Shown here: piece by piece, positions 43,578 through 52,440 of the stretch | Layout of the letters: the number at the start of each line of letters is the position of its first letter | Position numbering within the stretch: the stretch's first letter is position 1 | Source of the DNA: Flavobacterium sp. 9R | GTDB lineage: Bacteria > Bacteroidota > Bacteroidia > Flavobacteriales > Flavobacteriaceae | Reading direction: 5' to 3' | Length of the DNA: 64,000 nt | Assembly (NCBI RefSeq): GCF_902506345.1 | Contig: NZ_LR733413.1 | Location: 2,915,974-2,979,973, forward strand | Position numbers and translations under genes: made by a program | The notes under the pieces: model-generated | What the model was told of the DNA's origin: nothing | Databases searched by the model: none | Seen by the model: only the letters and a program-made list of their open reading frames with translations

Positions 43578-44768
43578 ATGTACGGTAAGATACAAGAATA
43601 TTTGCAAAACGAATTGCAAACCATCGAAGCGAATGGCCTTTTTAAAAAAGAAAGAATCATTACTTCAGCTCAAGGGGCAGAAATTACAGTGAATGGTGAA
43701 ACCGTACTTAATTTTTGTGCCAATAATTATTTAGGACTTTCTTCGCATCCGGAAGTAATACAGGCGGCAAAAGACACCTTGGATTCTCACGGCTTCGGAA
43801 TGTCATCCGTTCGTTTTATTTGTGGGACACAGGATATTCACAAAACCTTAGAAAAAAAGATTGCTGATTTTTATGGTACTGAAGATACTATATTGTATGC
43901 AGCAGCTTTTGATGCTAATGGAGGTGTTTTTGAACCTTTATTAGGAGAGCAAGACTGTATCATTTCAGATAGTTTGAACCACGCTTCTATAATAGATGGC
44001 GTGCGTTTGTGTAAAGCGGCTCGCTATCGTTATGAAAATAGCAATATGGAAGATTTGGAGCAACAACTAATTAAAGCTACTGAAGCAGGTACACGTTTTA
44101 AATTGATTGTTACTGATGGTGTTTTCTCTATGGATGGACTTGTAGCGCCCTTAGATAAAATTTGCGACTTAGCCGATAAATACGACGCAATGGTAATGGT
44201 TGATGAATGTCACGCGGCTGGTTTTATTGGAGCTACAGGAAAAGGTACATTGGAAGCTAAAGGAGTAATGGGACGTATAGATATAATTACAGGTACCCTT
44301 GGGAAAGCTTTAGGAGGAGCTATGGGTGGCTATACTACAGCTAAAAAAGAGATTATTGAAATTTTGCGTCAACGTTCTAGACCTTATTTGTTTTCAAATT
44401 CATTGGCTCCAGCTATAGTTGGGGCATCAATTAAGGTATTCGAGTTGTTAGAAAAAGACACGTCTCTTAGAGATCAATTAGAGTGGAATACCAACTATTT
44501 CAAACAAGGAATGCTTATAGCTGGATTTGACATTATTGATGGGGATTCTGCTATTGTGCCAGTAATGTTATACGATGCGAAGTTGGCACAAACAATGGCC
44601 AATGAGTTGTTAAAAAACGGAGTTTATGTTATAGGTTTCTTTTTTCCTGTAGTGCCAAAAGAGAAGGCTAGAATCAGAGTGCAGTTGTCTGCCGGTCATA
44701 CTAAAGCGCACTTAGATAGGGCGTTGAGTGCTTTTGAAAAAGTGGGAAAACAATTAAAAGTTATATAA
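43578..44768 (+). CDS. kbl: glycine C-acetyltransferase (2-amino-3-ketobutyrate CoA ligase)
   Basis: PLP enzyme that cleaves 2-amino-3-ketobutyrate with CoA to glycine and acetyl-CoA, the second step of threonine degradation. A 396-residue alpha-oxoamine synthase; PLP-lysine is Lys243 in [14 protein letters not shown], and [11 protein letters not shown] holds the cofactor Asp. N-terminus ([13 protein letters not shown]) and length fit Kbl rather than the AONS or HemA branches. Threonine dehydrogenase is not in the window. It lies 31 bp after the AddA-like gene. Confidence 0.92.
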   Translation: MYGKIQEYLQNELQTIEANGLFKKERIITSAQGAEITVNGETVLNFCANNYLGLSSHPEVIQAAKDTLDSHGFGMSSVRFICGTQDIHKTLEKKIADFYGTEDTILYAAAFDANGGVFEPLLGEQDCIISDSLNHASIIDGVRLCKAARYRYENSNMEDLEQQLIKATEAGTRFKLIVTDGVFSMDGLVAPLDKICDLADKYDAMVMVDECHAAGFIGATGKGTLEAKGVMGRIDIITGTLGKALGGAMGGYTTAKKEIIEILRQRSRPYLFSNSLAPAIVGASIKVFELLEKDTSLRDQLEWNTNYFKQGMLIAGFDIIDGDSAIVPVMLYDAKLAQTMANELLKNGVYVIGFFFPVVPKEKARIRVQLSAGHTKAHLDRALSAFEKVGKQLKVI

Positions 44769-44814
44769 TTTCGCTGATTTTGTTTTTTTTTGTAGGTTTT
44801 TTTTAGCTTTTAAT

Positions 44815-44845
44815 TTTGCGGATAAAAATTAAGTTGCTATTTTTG
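44815..44845 (+). promoter_or_regulatory. promoter of the OmpA/TSP3 gene
   Basis: TTTG (44815-44818), 19-bp spacer, TATTTTTG (44838-44845): full Bacteroidota pattern, 32 bp before the ATG. A strong promoter is in keeping with an abundant outer-membrane protein. Confidence 0.7.
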
Positions 44846-44877
44846 TTTATAATTAACTAAATTTTAATAGAATCATT

Positions 44878-46356
44878 ATGAAACATCTTAACAAACTTTT
44901 AGTTGCTGTATTGATGGCTGCGGGTTTATCTTCGCAAGCACAGGACAGCAACAATCCATGGGCAATAACCATTGGAGCAAATGCAGTTGACTCAAGATCA
45001 AGTGCGTCAAGAGACGGCCTTAACTGGTTTGACCAACACTTTTCTCAACCATTCGCAGTAAAAGATAACTGGAACATTCTTCCATCAGTATCTTACCTTA
45101 ATGTATCAAGATACATTGGAAGTGGTTTTACATTCGGAGTGTCTGGATCTGTGAACAAAATTGACAAATATGTTAATTTCAACCCAGCTGCTGCTAATGC
45201 TGATAGTAGAGGATTGACTGTTACAAATCCTGGAGATTTAATGTTTTACGGAATCGATGCTACTGCAAAATACAGTTTCATGGATTTAATTGGTACAAAA
45301 TGGTTTGACCCAAGCTTACAAGCTGGTGGAGGTTATACTTTCTTAGGAAAAGATAGTTTCGGTCACGTTAACTTAGGAGTTGGATTAACTTTTTGGTTTA
45401 CTGAAAATGTTGGTTTAGCATTATCTTCTGGATACAGAATGGCATTGCCTAATGACGAAAGAAATGATGCTGCTGGTTTACCAGAAAAACCATCTTTAGT
45501 ACAACACACTGCTGGTATCGTATTCAAATTTGGAGGTAAAGATACTGACGGAGACGGAATCTACGATAAAGATGATGCTTGTCCAGAAGTTGCTGGTTTA
45601 AAACAATTCAACGGATGTCCTGATACAGACGGTGACGGAATCGTTGACGGAAGTGATGCTTGTCCAGATGTTGCTGGTTTAGCTGCTTTCAACGGATGTC
45701 CTGATACTGACGGAGACGGAATCGCTGATAAAGATGATGCTTGTCCAGATGTTGCTGGTCCTGCTTCAACTAGAGGTTGTCCAGATGCTGACGGTGACGG
45801 TGTTGCTGATAAAGATGACAAATGTCCAACTGTACCAGGTCCAAAAGATAACCAAGGTTGTCCAGTTATCTTAGATGCGGATAAAGATGGTATCGTAGAT
45901 GCTGAAGATGCTTGTCCATTAGTGCCTGGTCCTAAAGAAAATAAAGGTTGTCCTTATGTAACCAAAGAAACTTTAGAGAGAGTTAAATTGGAAGCTAGAT
46001 CAGTATTCTTCGTGACTGGTAAAGCTGAATTACAAACAGCTGATAAAGGTGAAACTTCTCAAAGATTAGATGCAATTAAAGAAATCTTGAAAGATTATCC
46101 TAATGCAAAATGGTCTATCGAAGGACATACTGATAATGTTGGTAAAAAAGCGGCTAACCAAAAACTTTCTGAGGCAAGAGCTAAAGCAGTTATGGATGCA
46201 TTGATCGCAAGAGGTATAAAAGCTGAGAACTTAACTTCTAAAGGTTTTGGTGATACTAAACCTGCAGCTACAAACAAAACACCAAAAGGTAGAGCTGAAA
46301 ACAGAAGAACTGAAATCATTTATGTTGGAGGTGCTGATGTTGATATCATAAAATAA
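44878..46356 (+). CDS. OmpA-family outer-membrane protein with thrombospondin type 3 repeats
   Basis: A 492-residue envelope protein: signal peptide (about 1-22), an eight-strand-type N-terminal barrel (about 25-220), five calcium-binding TSP3 repeats (222-359; four of 27 residues and one of 30, with the DTDGDGI...D.DACP..AG core) and a C-terminal OmpA/MotB peptidoglycan-binding domain (about 375-485; IEGHTDNVG and NRRTEI). The repeats are also visible at DNA level as an 81-bp period from 45541. The TSP3 stretch probably forms a rigid spacer between barrel and cell wall. It has a full promoter and a terminator, so it is a single-gene unit. Confidence 0.93.
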   Translation: MKHLNKLLVAVLMAAGLSSQAQDSNNPWAITIGANAVDSRSSASRDGLNWFDQHFSQPFAVKDNWNILPSVSYLNVSRYIGSGFTFGVSGSVNKIDKYVNFNPAAANADSRGLTVTNPGDLMFYGIDATAKYSFMDLIGTKWFDPSLQAGGGYTFLGKDSFGHVNLGVGLTFWFTENVGLALSSGYRMALPNDERNDAAGLPEKPSLVQHTAGIVFKFGGKDTDGDGIYDKDDACPEVAGLKQFNGCPDTDGDGIVDGSDACPDVAGLAAFNGCPDTDGDGIADKDDACPDVAGPASTRGCPDADGDGVADKDDKCPTVPGPKDNQGCPVILDADKDGIVDAEDACPLVPGPKENKGCPYVTKETLERVKLEARSVFFVTGKAELQTADKGETSQRLDAIKEILKDYPNAKWSIEGHTDNVGKKAANQKLSEARAKAVMDALIARGIKAENLTSKGFGDTKPAATNKTPKGRAENRRTEIIYVGGADVDIIK

Positions 46357-46375
46357 TATTTAACTACTATTTTTG

Positions 46376-46406
46376 AAAAGCCGTTCTTAATTGAACGGCT
46401 TTTTTT
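46376..46406 (+). terminator. terminator after the OmpA/TSP3 gene
   Basis: AAAAGCCGTTC (46376-46386) pairs with GAACGGCTTTT (46393-46403), followed by T; it ends 12 bp before the AddB-like start codon. Confidence 0.88.
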
Positions 46407-46417
46407 ATATTTATAAA

Positions 46418-49180
46418 ATGACAAACGCTACTTTTCTAGATCAAATTGCGACTCAATTAATCTCTAATTATTCGGAAGATTTTTCGAATACTATAGTGAT
46501 TCTTCCCAACAAAAGGGCTAAAATATTTTTAATTGAAGCCTTAAAAAAACAAATTACACGAACGGTATTTTGTCCAGAGATAACTAGTATTGAAGATTTT
46601 GTACAAGAGGTCTCAGGGATTCGCTCAATAGATTCTATAGCCTTATTGTTTGAGTTTTATGAAGTGTATTTGTCAATTACTTCCAAACAGAACCAACAAT
46701 CTTTTGAGTTATTTGCCAACTGGGCGAAAATGTTATTGCAGGATTTTAATGAAATCGATCGCTATTTGTTGGATCCCAATCACGTTTTGTCTTATTTAAA
46801 AGATATAGAAGATATTAAAAAATGGGGAATAGCTGTTGAGGATAAAACGCAATTACTTGAAAACTATATTGATTTTTGGAAGCTTTTACCTCATTATTAC
46901 CAATCGCTGTATCACTATTTATTAGAAAAAAAGACTGGGTACCAAGGCTTGATTTATAGAGAAGCGGTTTCTAATCTCCCTGTATTTTCAAAAGAAATTG
47001 GTTCTAAATTTTATGTATTCGCAGGGTTTAATGCTTTAAATGCTGCCGAAGAAAAAATCATTCAGCATTTAATAGCTAATGGTAAAGCCACTATTTTTTG
47101 GGATGCTGATCAAACATTTTTGAATGATCCTTATCACGATGCTGGATTATTTCTTAGAAGATTTAAAGAAAGTTGGAAGCACTACAAATCCCACCCTTTT
47201 GAATGTATACAGGATGATTTCTCTAAGTCTAAAAACATTCATATAATCGGTACTCCAAAAACCATTGGACAAGCCAAAATTGTGGGTAGCCTTATTGAAA
47301 AGACCATTGCTGAACAAGAGGCACAGCATCTCGATAAAGTTGCGGTTGTTTTAGGTGAGGAAGACCTTTTAGTGCCGTTGTTATATTCTCTTCCTGCTTC
47401 GGTTGGTGCGTTAAATATTACTATGGGGTATTCGAGTAAAAATAACCCAGCGCAATTGTTAGTGGCGAAATTGTTTAAAATGCATACCAATGCTTTGAAA
47501 AGGAATCCCTCTCAATATGTGTTTTATTATAAAGATGTACTCGATATTCTTACGCACCCATTAGTAGAATCTTTTGCTAATGCGAATCACTTGGTTCGGA
47601 TTATAAAAGAGAATAATTACACTTTTATTACACTTAAGAAAATATTAGAACTCCAAAACCAAACGAATTCATTATTCGATTTGTTGTTTCAAAAATGGGA
47701 CAGTGGTTCTATGGCAGTTTTAGATGTTATTTCTAGTTTGTTGTTGCTCTTACGCAACAATTTGAGTAACGATAATGAAGAAGAGAAATTAACCAAAGCT
47801 TTTGTGTTTTCAATCTTTACGGTGATTAACAAGTTGAAGAGTTATTATGCTCAACACTTGCATATTGATCAAATACCGACTCTTTTTGCTATTTACAAAC
47901 AGATAATTGATTTGGCTGAGGTTTCCTTTGAAGGAGAGCCGTTGAATGGTTTGCAAATTATGGGAGTTTTGGAAAGTAGGGTGTTGGATTTTGATACCGT
48001 CATTGTGACTTCAATGAACGAAGGGAAATTTCCTGCGGGTAAGTCTATGAATTCTTTTATTCCTTATGATGTCAAAAGAGAATTGGGATTGCCCACTTTT
48101 AAAGAAAAAGATGCGATTTATACCTATCACTTTTATCATTTATTGCAACGTGCCAAAAATGTTTATTTGATTTACAATACCGAAAATGAAGGATTAGATG
48201 GTGGTGAGAAAAGCCGTTTCATCACACAACTCGAAGTGGAGCAACGTCCGAATCATACACTTACTCACGAGATTTACAATGCCACTGTTCCTGATTCGGC
48301 TTACTTGCCGATGAGTGTTGAAAAGTCGCCATTGGTTATGGAGCGTTTGAAAGAAATAGCTGAGAAAGGGTTTTCGCCTTCGGCGTTGACTAGTTACATT
48401 CGAAATCCTATCGATTTTTATTTCAAAAAAATAGTGCGTATTCGTGATACAGAAGAAGTCGAAGAGACTATTGCTTTGAATACTTTAGGTACAATCATTC
48501 ATAAAACTTTGGAGGAATTGTATACGCCTTTTATCGACAAGTTCATTTCGGAACAAGATATCGAACAGGCTATTCAAAAAATTGATTCCGAGGTGTTGAA
48601 ACAATTTAAATTGGTGTATAAAGAAGGCGAAATTTCCAAAGGACGAAATTTATTAGCTTTTGAAGTAGCCAAGCGCAATGTATTTAATTTCTTAAAATCG
48701 GAATTGCAATCCATAAAAGCGGGTGATGCTGTTAAAATTTTGGCTTTGGAAGCGACTTTTGAGCGTGTTTTGGAGCATCCGAGTTTTCCTTTTCCAGTGA
48801 AAATTGCAGGTAATGTTGACCGAATTGAAGTCCGAAACGGTACTATTCGAATTATAGATTATAAAACTGGTAAAGTTGAAAAAGGCAATGTTACCTTAAA
48901 AGCTTGGAATGGTTTAGTGGATGATATTAAAAACGACAAAATCATTCAAATTTTGGCGTATGCATTTATGTATGAAACCCTAGCCAAAGAACAACCGATG
49001 CAAGCGGGTATTATCTCTTTTAAAAATAGTAAAGCTGGATTTTTGCCTTTTACTTTAAAAGAAGATAAAACAGAAGAATCCACTATTAATACAGCTATTT
49101 TGACCGCTTACTTGGAGCAATTAGTTGGCTTATTGCAAGAAATTTTAGATCCTGTAATTCCATTTAAGGAGAAGGCTTAA
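46418..49180 (+). CDS. addB: AddB-like PD-(D/E)XK nuclease
   Basis: Partner nuclease of the AddA-like helicase. The 920-residue protein begins with a degenerate helicase-like region (IVILPNKRAKIFLIEAL) without a proper Walker A, as usual for AddB; the middle contains VIVTSMNEGKFPAGKS, and the C-terminus (about 650-915) a RecB-type nuclease: SALTSYIRNPIDFYFKKI, GTIIHKTLEELY, NVDRIE and IRIIDYKTGK, with the catalytic Asp and Lys in DYKTGK. No iron-sulfur Cys cluster is evident. ATG at 46418 is chosen over TTG at 46391 that lies in the terminator stem. Its stop overlaps the stop of the convergent hydrolase gene. Confidence 0.83.
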   Translation: MTNATFLDQIATQLISNYSEDFSNTIVILPNKRAKIFLIEALKKQITRTVFCPEITSIEDFVQEVSGIRSIDSIALLFEFYEVYLSITSKQNQQSFELFANWAKMLLQDFNEIDRYLLDPNHVLSYLKDIEDIKKWGIAVEDKTQLLENYIDFWKLLPHYYQSLYHYLLEKKTGYQGLIYREAVSNLPVFSKEIGSKFYVFAGFNALNAAEEKIIQHLIANGKATIFWDADQTFLNDPYHDAGLFLRRFKESWKHYKSHPFECIQDDFSKSKNIHIIGTPKTIGQAKIVGSLIEKTIAEQEAQHLDKVAVVLGEEDLLVPLLYSLPASVGALNITMGYSSKNNPAQLLVAKLFKMHTNALKRNPSQYVFYYKDVLDILTHPLVESFANANHLVRIIKENNYTFITLKKILELQNQTNSLFDLLFQKWDSGSMAVLDVISSLLLLLRNNLSNDNEEEKLTKAFVFSIFTVINKLKSYYAQHLHIDQIPTLFAIYKQIIDLAEVSFEGEPLNGLQIMGVLESRVLDFDTVIVTSMNEGKFPAGKSMNSFIPYDVKRELGLPTFKEKDAIYTYHFYHLLQRAKNVYLIYNTENEGLDGGEKSRFITQLEVEQRPNHTLTHEIYNATVPDSAYLPMSVEKSPLVMERLKEIAEKGFSPSALTSYIRNPIDFYFKKIVRIRDTEEVEETIALNTLGTIIHKTLEELYTPFIDKFISEQDIEQAIQKIDSEVLKQFKLVYKEGEISKGRNLLAFEVAKRNVFNFLKSELQSIKAGDAVKILALEATFERVLEHPSFPFPVKIAGNVDRIEVRNGTIRIIDYKTGKVEKGNVTLKAWNGLVDDIKNDKIIQILAYAFMYETLAKEQPMQAGIISFKNSKAGFLPFTLKEDKTEESTINTAILTAYLEQLVGLLQEILDPVIPFKEKA

Positions 49181-49959
49181 ATTTTCTTCAAAAAAGATAA
49201 CAATTCTGTAGTCAAATCGGATTCATTTTCGATGTGGCTCATATGGCCGTCTGGGAAAGTTACCAACTCAACGGTAGTCCCTTGGATTTGAGTGACGGTT
49301 TCTTCGTAGTTCAAAACAGGATCTTTTTTTCCTAGGATTACTACTTTAGGAAAAGTAGTAGTGTGGAGCAAGATTTCACGGTCTTTACGGATTTTCATTC
49401 CTTCGAGAGAGGCGACGATGCCTTGCAAGGGTGTTTGTAAAGCTTCGATTTTTACTTTTTCGATGCGGTCGTTTAAACGATTGCGGTTGTCTTCGCTGAA
49501 TAAGTTGGCGATAGAAAGACGAATAAAGGTTTCGTAATCTTTTTTTACTGCTTTAATGGCGCGGTCTCGGTTGGTTTTGCGTTCGGGACTGTCTTCTTTG
49601 GCGGTGGAGTTGAGTAACACCAATCCTTTGACGCTTTCAGGATACAACTCGGCATATGCTAAAGCTACGTAACCGCCCATTGAATGTCCGATGAAAACCG
49701 CTTTTCGCAGACGCAAACTAGAAAGCACTTCGTGTACCGCATCGGCATTGTCTTCCATAGTTTGGAGGTAACCCATAGGTTCGGTTTGGCCGTGACCTAA
49801 CAAATCGATGGTGATGACGCGGTATTTTTGACTCAAAACGGGTACTAAAGCACTCCACATCGATTGGTTTTCTAGGAAGCCGTGCAATAAAACAATAGCG
49901 GTTCCTTTTCCCGTGTCGGTGAATGCGATAGAGGTGTTTTTGTAGTGAAGGGTTTTCAA
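49177..49959 (-). CDS. alpha/beta hydrolase
   Basis: A 260-residue hydrolase: oxyanion-region LLHGFLENQSMW, nucleophile elbow GHSMGG (Ser93), and the final His in FPDGHMSHIEN. The lid (about 120-180) is helical. This is the MenH/BioH-like branch; the substrate is not known. No signal peptide is seen, so it is cytoplasmic. It is convergent with the AddB-like gene, sharing a TTAA where the stop codons overlap, and divergent from abiH. Confidence 0.85.
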   Translation of the reverse strand: MKTLHYKNTSIAFTDTGKGTAIVLLHGFLENQSMWSALVPVLSQKYRVITIDLLGHGQTEPMGYLQTMEDNADAVHEVLSSLRLRKAVFIGHSMGGYVALAYAELYPESVKGLVLLNSTAKEDSPERKTNRDRAIKAVKKDYETFIRLSIANLFSEDNRNRLNDRIEKVKIEALQTPLQGIVASLEGMKIRKDREILLHTTTFPKVVILGKKDPVLNYEETVTQIQGTTVELVTFPDGHMSHIENESDLTTELLSFLKKI

Positions 49960-50011
49960 AGTTTACGGATATAAATGAAGGTCAAAATTAAAGTTTAAAA
50001 ATCAAAAACCC

Positions 50012-50019
50012 TATATTTG
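50012..50019 (+). promoter_or_regulatory. -7 element of the abiH-like gene
   Basis: TATATTTG, 17 bp before the ATG. No TTG at -33 spacing. Confidence 0.45.
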
Positions 50020-50036
50020 AGAAACGCATTTTTTAT

Positions 50037-51233
50037 ATGAGTAAAATTTTAATTACAGGAAATGGATTTGATTTGTTTCATCATTTACCTACAAAATACC
50101 ATCATTTTATTTCAATAATGAAAACTATTGAAAACCAAAATTATGATAGGATGTTGCTCTTTGAAGATATATTTGGAAAATCCTTTAAAGTTGATTTTCC
50201 AAATGATTTTAATTTAATTGTTGAAAATTATAATACTGATGAAATTATATTTGATTTTAATAAAGTTAATGAATTAAGCAATTTATTGAATGTTAATCCT
50301 TGGTATAAGTATTTTAAAAATGTTTTAGAAGTTGACACTTGGATTGATTTTGAAATTGAAATTGAGGTCGTTTTAAATCAATTATCTATTTTTAATAAGT
50401 ATGATGATAAAAGTATAATAAGAAGCAATAGATTCAGAGACCCTCTGATGAAAGAAACAGATTTTGATTTATTTGATTTAATTAAACATCAGGCAAGTAG
50501 CTGTTTCACTATAAATGAAAAGTATATTAATAATAGAAAAGGTTCTATTGATGTAAAAGGGATACTTGCAGATTTGATTTCATCTTTTGAAGAATTTATT
50601 TTAATTTTTAACCGTTACCTTAAAGATGTTGTTGGAAATTTTTATGACGCTACAAAAAGTAAAGTAAATCTTCCTTTTCATTTGTTAGATCATATCTATA
50701 CATTTAATTATACTCCCACTTTAGAGAGATTATACAATATTGCAACCTTAAAAATTACTTATCTACATGGCAAATTAGGAGAAGATACTACCCAAAATTT
50801 AGTTCTCGGAGTAAGTGAACTGCCTGAACAAATAAAAAACAGTAGAATTTTTGACTTTACTAAATACTATCAAAAAGTAAAGAAAAACTCTAATCTAAAA
50901 TTTATTGATTTATCAAAAGTTGCTAAAAGCAATTTGAGTCAAACAGTCTTCTACATTATGGGGCATTCTTTAGATGAATCGGATAAGGAATATATATTTG
51001 ATTTATTTGAGTATTTGAAACTTGATAAGCAAAAATGGTCAAAGATTTGTGTTTTTTGTTATAGTGAACAAGATAAAGAAAGTAAACTAAGGAATTTATT
51101 CAATATAATAGACAAGGATATTATTCTTGAAATGAATAAAACAGGTAGGCTATATTTTAGTTCGCTGACAAATGAAAATATTTCTAAAGAACTTGAAAAA
51201 GAACTTAGAGTTTATAAAATTACTTTTGGGTAA
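50037..51233 (+). CDS. AbiH-family protein (putative abortive infection)
   Basis: A 398-residue cytoplasmic protein of the AbiH family, named for a lactococcal phage-abortive-infection protein whose mechanism is not settled. The N-terminus is the family signature: ILITGNGFDLFHHLPTKY (4-21). Further conserved blocks are WIDFEIEIE (102-110), TFNYTPTLERLY (222-233), YLHGKLG (242-248) and a C-terminal MGHSLDESDKEYI (308-320). The order glycine-rich loop, NYT, LHG and GHSLxxSD recalls SIR2-like defence enzymes; see findings. The gene is more AT-rich than its neighbours and stands alone between a hydrolase gene and an AIM24 gene, as a one-gene defence cargo would. A structured repeat copy follows it. 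Confidence 0.82.
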   Translation: MSKILITGNGFDLFHHLPTKYHHFISIMKTIENQNYDRMLLFEDIFGKSFKVDFPNDFNLIVENYNTDEIIFDFNKVNELSNLLNVNPWYKYFKNVLEVDTWIDFEIEIEVVLNQLSIFNKYDDKSIIRSNRFRDPLMKETDFDLFDLIKHQASSCFTINEKYINNRKGSIDVKGILADLISSFEEFILIFNRYLKDVVGNFYDATKSKVNLPFHLLDHIYTFNYTPTLERLYNIATLKITYLHGKLGEDTTQNLVLGVSELPEQIKNSRIFDFTKYYQKVKKNSNLKFIDLSKVAKSNLSQTVFYIMGHSLDESDKEYIFDLFEYLKLDKQKWSKICVFCYSEQDKESKLRNLFNIIDKDIILEMNKTGRLYFSSLTNENISKELEKELRVYKITFG

Positions 51234-51319
51234 ACAGCTCATATCTTGTTACTTTCAAAAATATTTTTCTAGAATTTTTGAGTTCAAAATGTAACCTAAT
51301 AAAGCTAAATGTTGGTTTT

Positions 51320-51398
51320 TAGCCCCGATAGTAGCGAAAATCCTCTAGTGCCGGGGTTCGGTACTAGAGATTGTAGCGGATAGCGGGACGGCGTTTCC
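51320..51398 (+). ncRNA. dispersed structured element, copy 3 (after abiH)
   Basis: Inverted relative to copies 1, 2 and 4. Begins TAGCCCCGATAG and ends GCGTTTCC. The core stem is 51343-51353 with 51359-51369 (CTCTAGTGCCG and CGGTACTAGAG) around GGGTT; the single imperfect pair is G-U on the plus strand and would be C-A on the minus strand. Outer CCCG can pair with CGGG where copies 1 and 2 have CCTG and CAGG, a compensated change. Confidence 0.6.
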
Positions 51399-51431
51399 AA
51401 AAAATCCCTATGCTTACTGCTCCTAAAAAAA

Positions 51432-51460
51432 ATACCCCAAAATTTGTTGTTTTGGGGTAT
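51432..51460 (-). terminator. terminator after the AIM24 gene
   Basis: Perfect 11-bp stem ATACCCCAAAA (51432-51442) with TTTTGGGGTAT (51450-51460), followed on the minus strand by a run of eight U. Confidence 0.9.
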
Positions 51461-51483
51461 GGTGTTTTGAAAAAATGCTGTTA

Positions 51484-52284
51484 TTAAAAGCGGTTATCGC
51501 CGTCTAAAAGATTGCCGAGTCCGCCCAAAAGGCTACCTTCTTCACGGCTACTTCCGCCAGCTCTTGGGGCTGAAGCAATGATGCGATCGGCCAATCTGGA
51601 GAACGGAAGCGACTGAATGTACACTGTTCCAGGACCACGTAAAGTCGCGTAAAACAAGCCTTCTCCACCGAAAAGAGAGTTTTTGATGCCGCCAATGAAC
51701 TCGATATCATAATCGACATCTTGAGTGAAACCAACGATACAGCCGGTGTCAACTTTTAGGATTTCGCCAGGTTGTAATTCTTTTTTGGCTAAAGTTCCGC
51801 CTGAATGTACAAAAGCCATTCCGTCGCCTTCTAGTTTTTGCATGATGAAACCCTCGCCGCCAAAAAGTCCTGTGCCTAATTTTTTGGAGAATTCAATACC
51901 CACGGCTACGCCTTTGGCAGCACAAAGGAAAGCATTCTTTTGGCAAATGAATTTTCCGCGAAATTGTTTCAAATCAATGGGAATGATTTTTCCGGGATAG
52001 GGCGAGGCAAAGGAGACTTTGCTTTTGTTGTAATTTTGATTGATAAATGCCGTCATGAACAGGCTTTCTCCTGTTAAAACTCTTTTTCCTGCGCTTAGTA
52101 GTTTGCCAAACAAACCCGTTTGTTCCTGTGAACCGTCTCCGAAAATGGTTTCCATTTGGATGCCATTGTCCATCATCATAAAACTTCCCGCCTCGGCAAT
52201 GACAATTTCTTGTGGGTCGAGTTCTATTTCTACATATTGCATTTCTTCACCATAAATATGGTAGTCTATTTCGTGTGCTATCAT
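51484..52284 (-). CDS. AIM24/TIGR00266 family protein
   Basis: A 266-residue all-beta protein of the AIM24/TIGR00266 family: [28 protein letters not shown] at the N-terminus, then repeated glycine-rich turns such as [50 protein letters not shown] and [14 protein letters not shown]. The fold is a pair of beta-sandwiches like tRNA-intron-endonuclease-like trimers; the role in bacteria is not known. The C-terminus ends in a short Gly-rich tail. It has no signal peptide. The terminator of pepP-type gene lies upstream. Confidence 0.85.
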   Translation of the reverse strand: MIAHEIDYHIYGEEMQYVEIELDPQEIVIAEAGSFMMMDNGIQMETIFGDGSQEQTGLFGKLLSAGKRVLTGESLFMTAFINQNYNKSKVSFASPYPGKIIPIDLKQFRGKFICQKNAFLCAAKGVAVGIEFSKKLGTGLFGGEGFIMQKLEGDGMAFVHSGGTLAKKELQPGEILKVDTGCIVGFTQDVDYDIEFIGGIKNSLFGGEGLFYATLRGPGTVYIQSLPFSRLADRIIASAPRAGGSSREEGSLLGGLGNLLDGDNRF

Positions 52285-52354
52285 GATTTTGTGTTTTACC
52301 GTTTAGGGAATTAGTAAGTGGTTAAATTGAAATGTTACATTTTTTGACGTAAAA

Positions 52355-52382
52355 AAAACGGCATCCAAAATAGATGCCGTTT
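52355..52382 (-). terminator. terminator after the aminopeptidase P gene
   Basis: AAAACGGCATC (52355-52365) pairs with GATGCCGTTT (52373-52382), with a U run on the minus strand. Confidence 0.85.
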
Positions 52383-52440
52383 GTTGTTTAGGGTTTTTGA
52401 TGTACAATTTCGCTTCAATTTGCGAATTTGCGGTTGAACT

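Noticed and set aside
45561..45821. Open frame of 86 codons on the minus strand within the OmpA/TSP3 gene
   Set aside because: It is the antisense of the TSP3 repeats; its own repeats (SG.ASSLSA.PS) follow from the 81-bp period.
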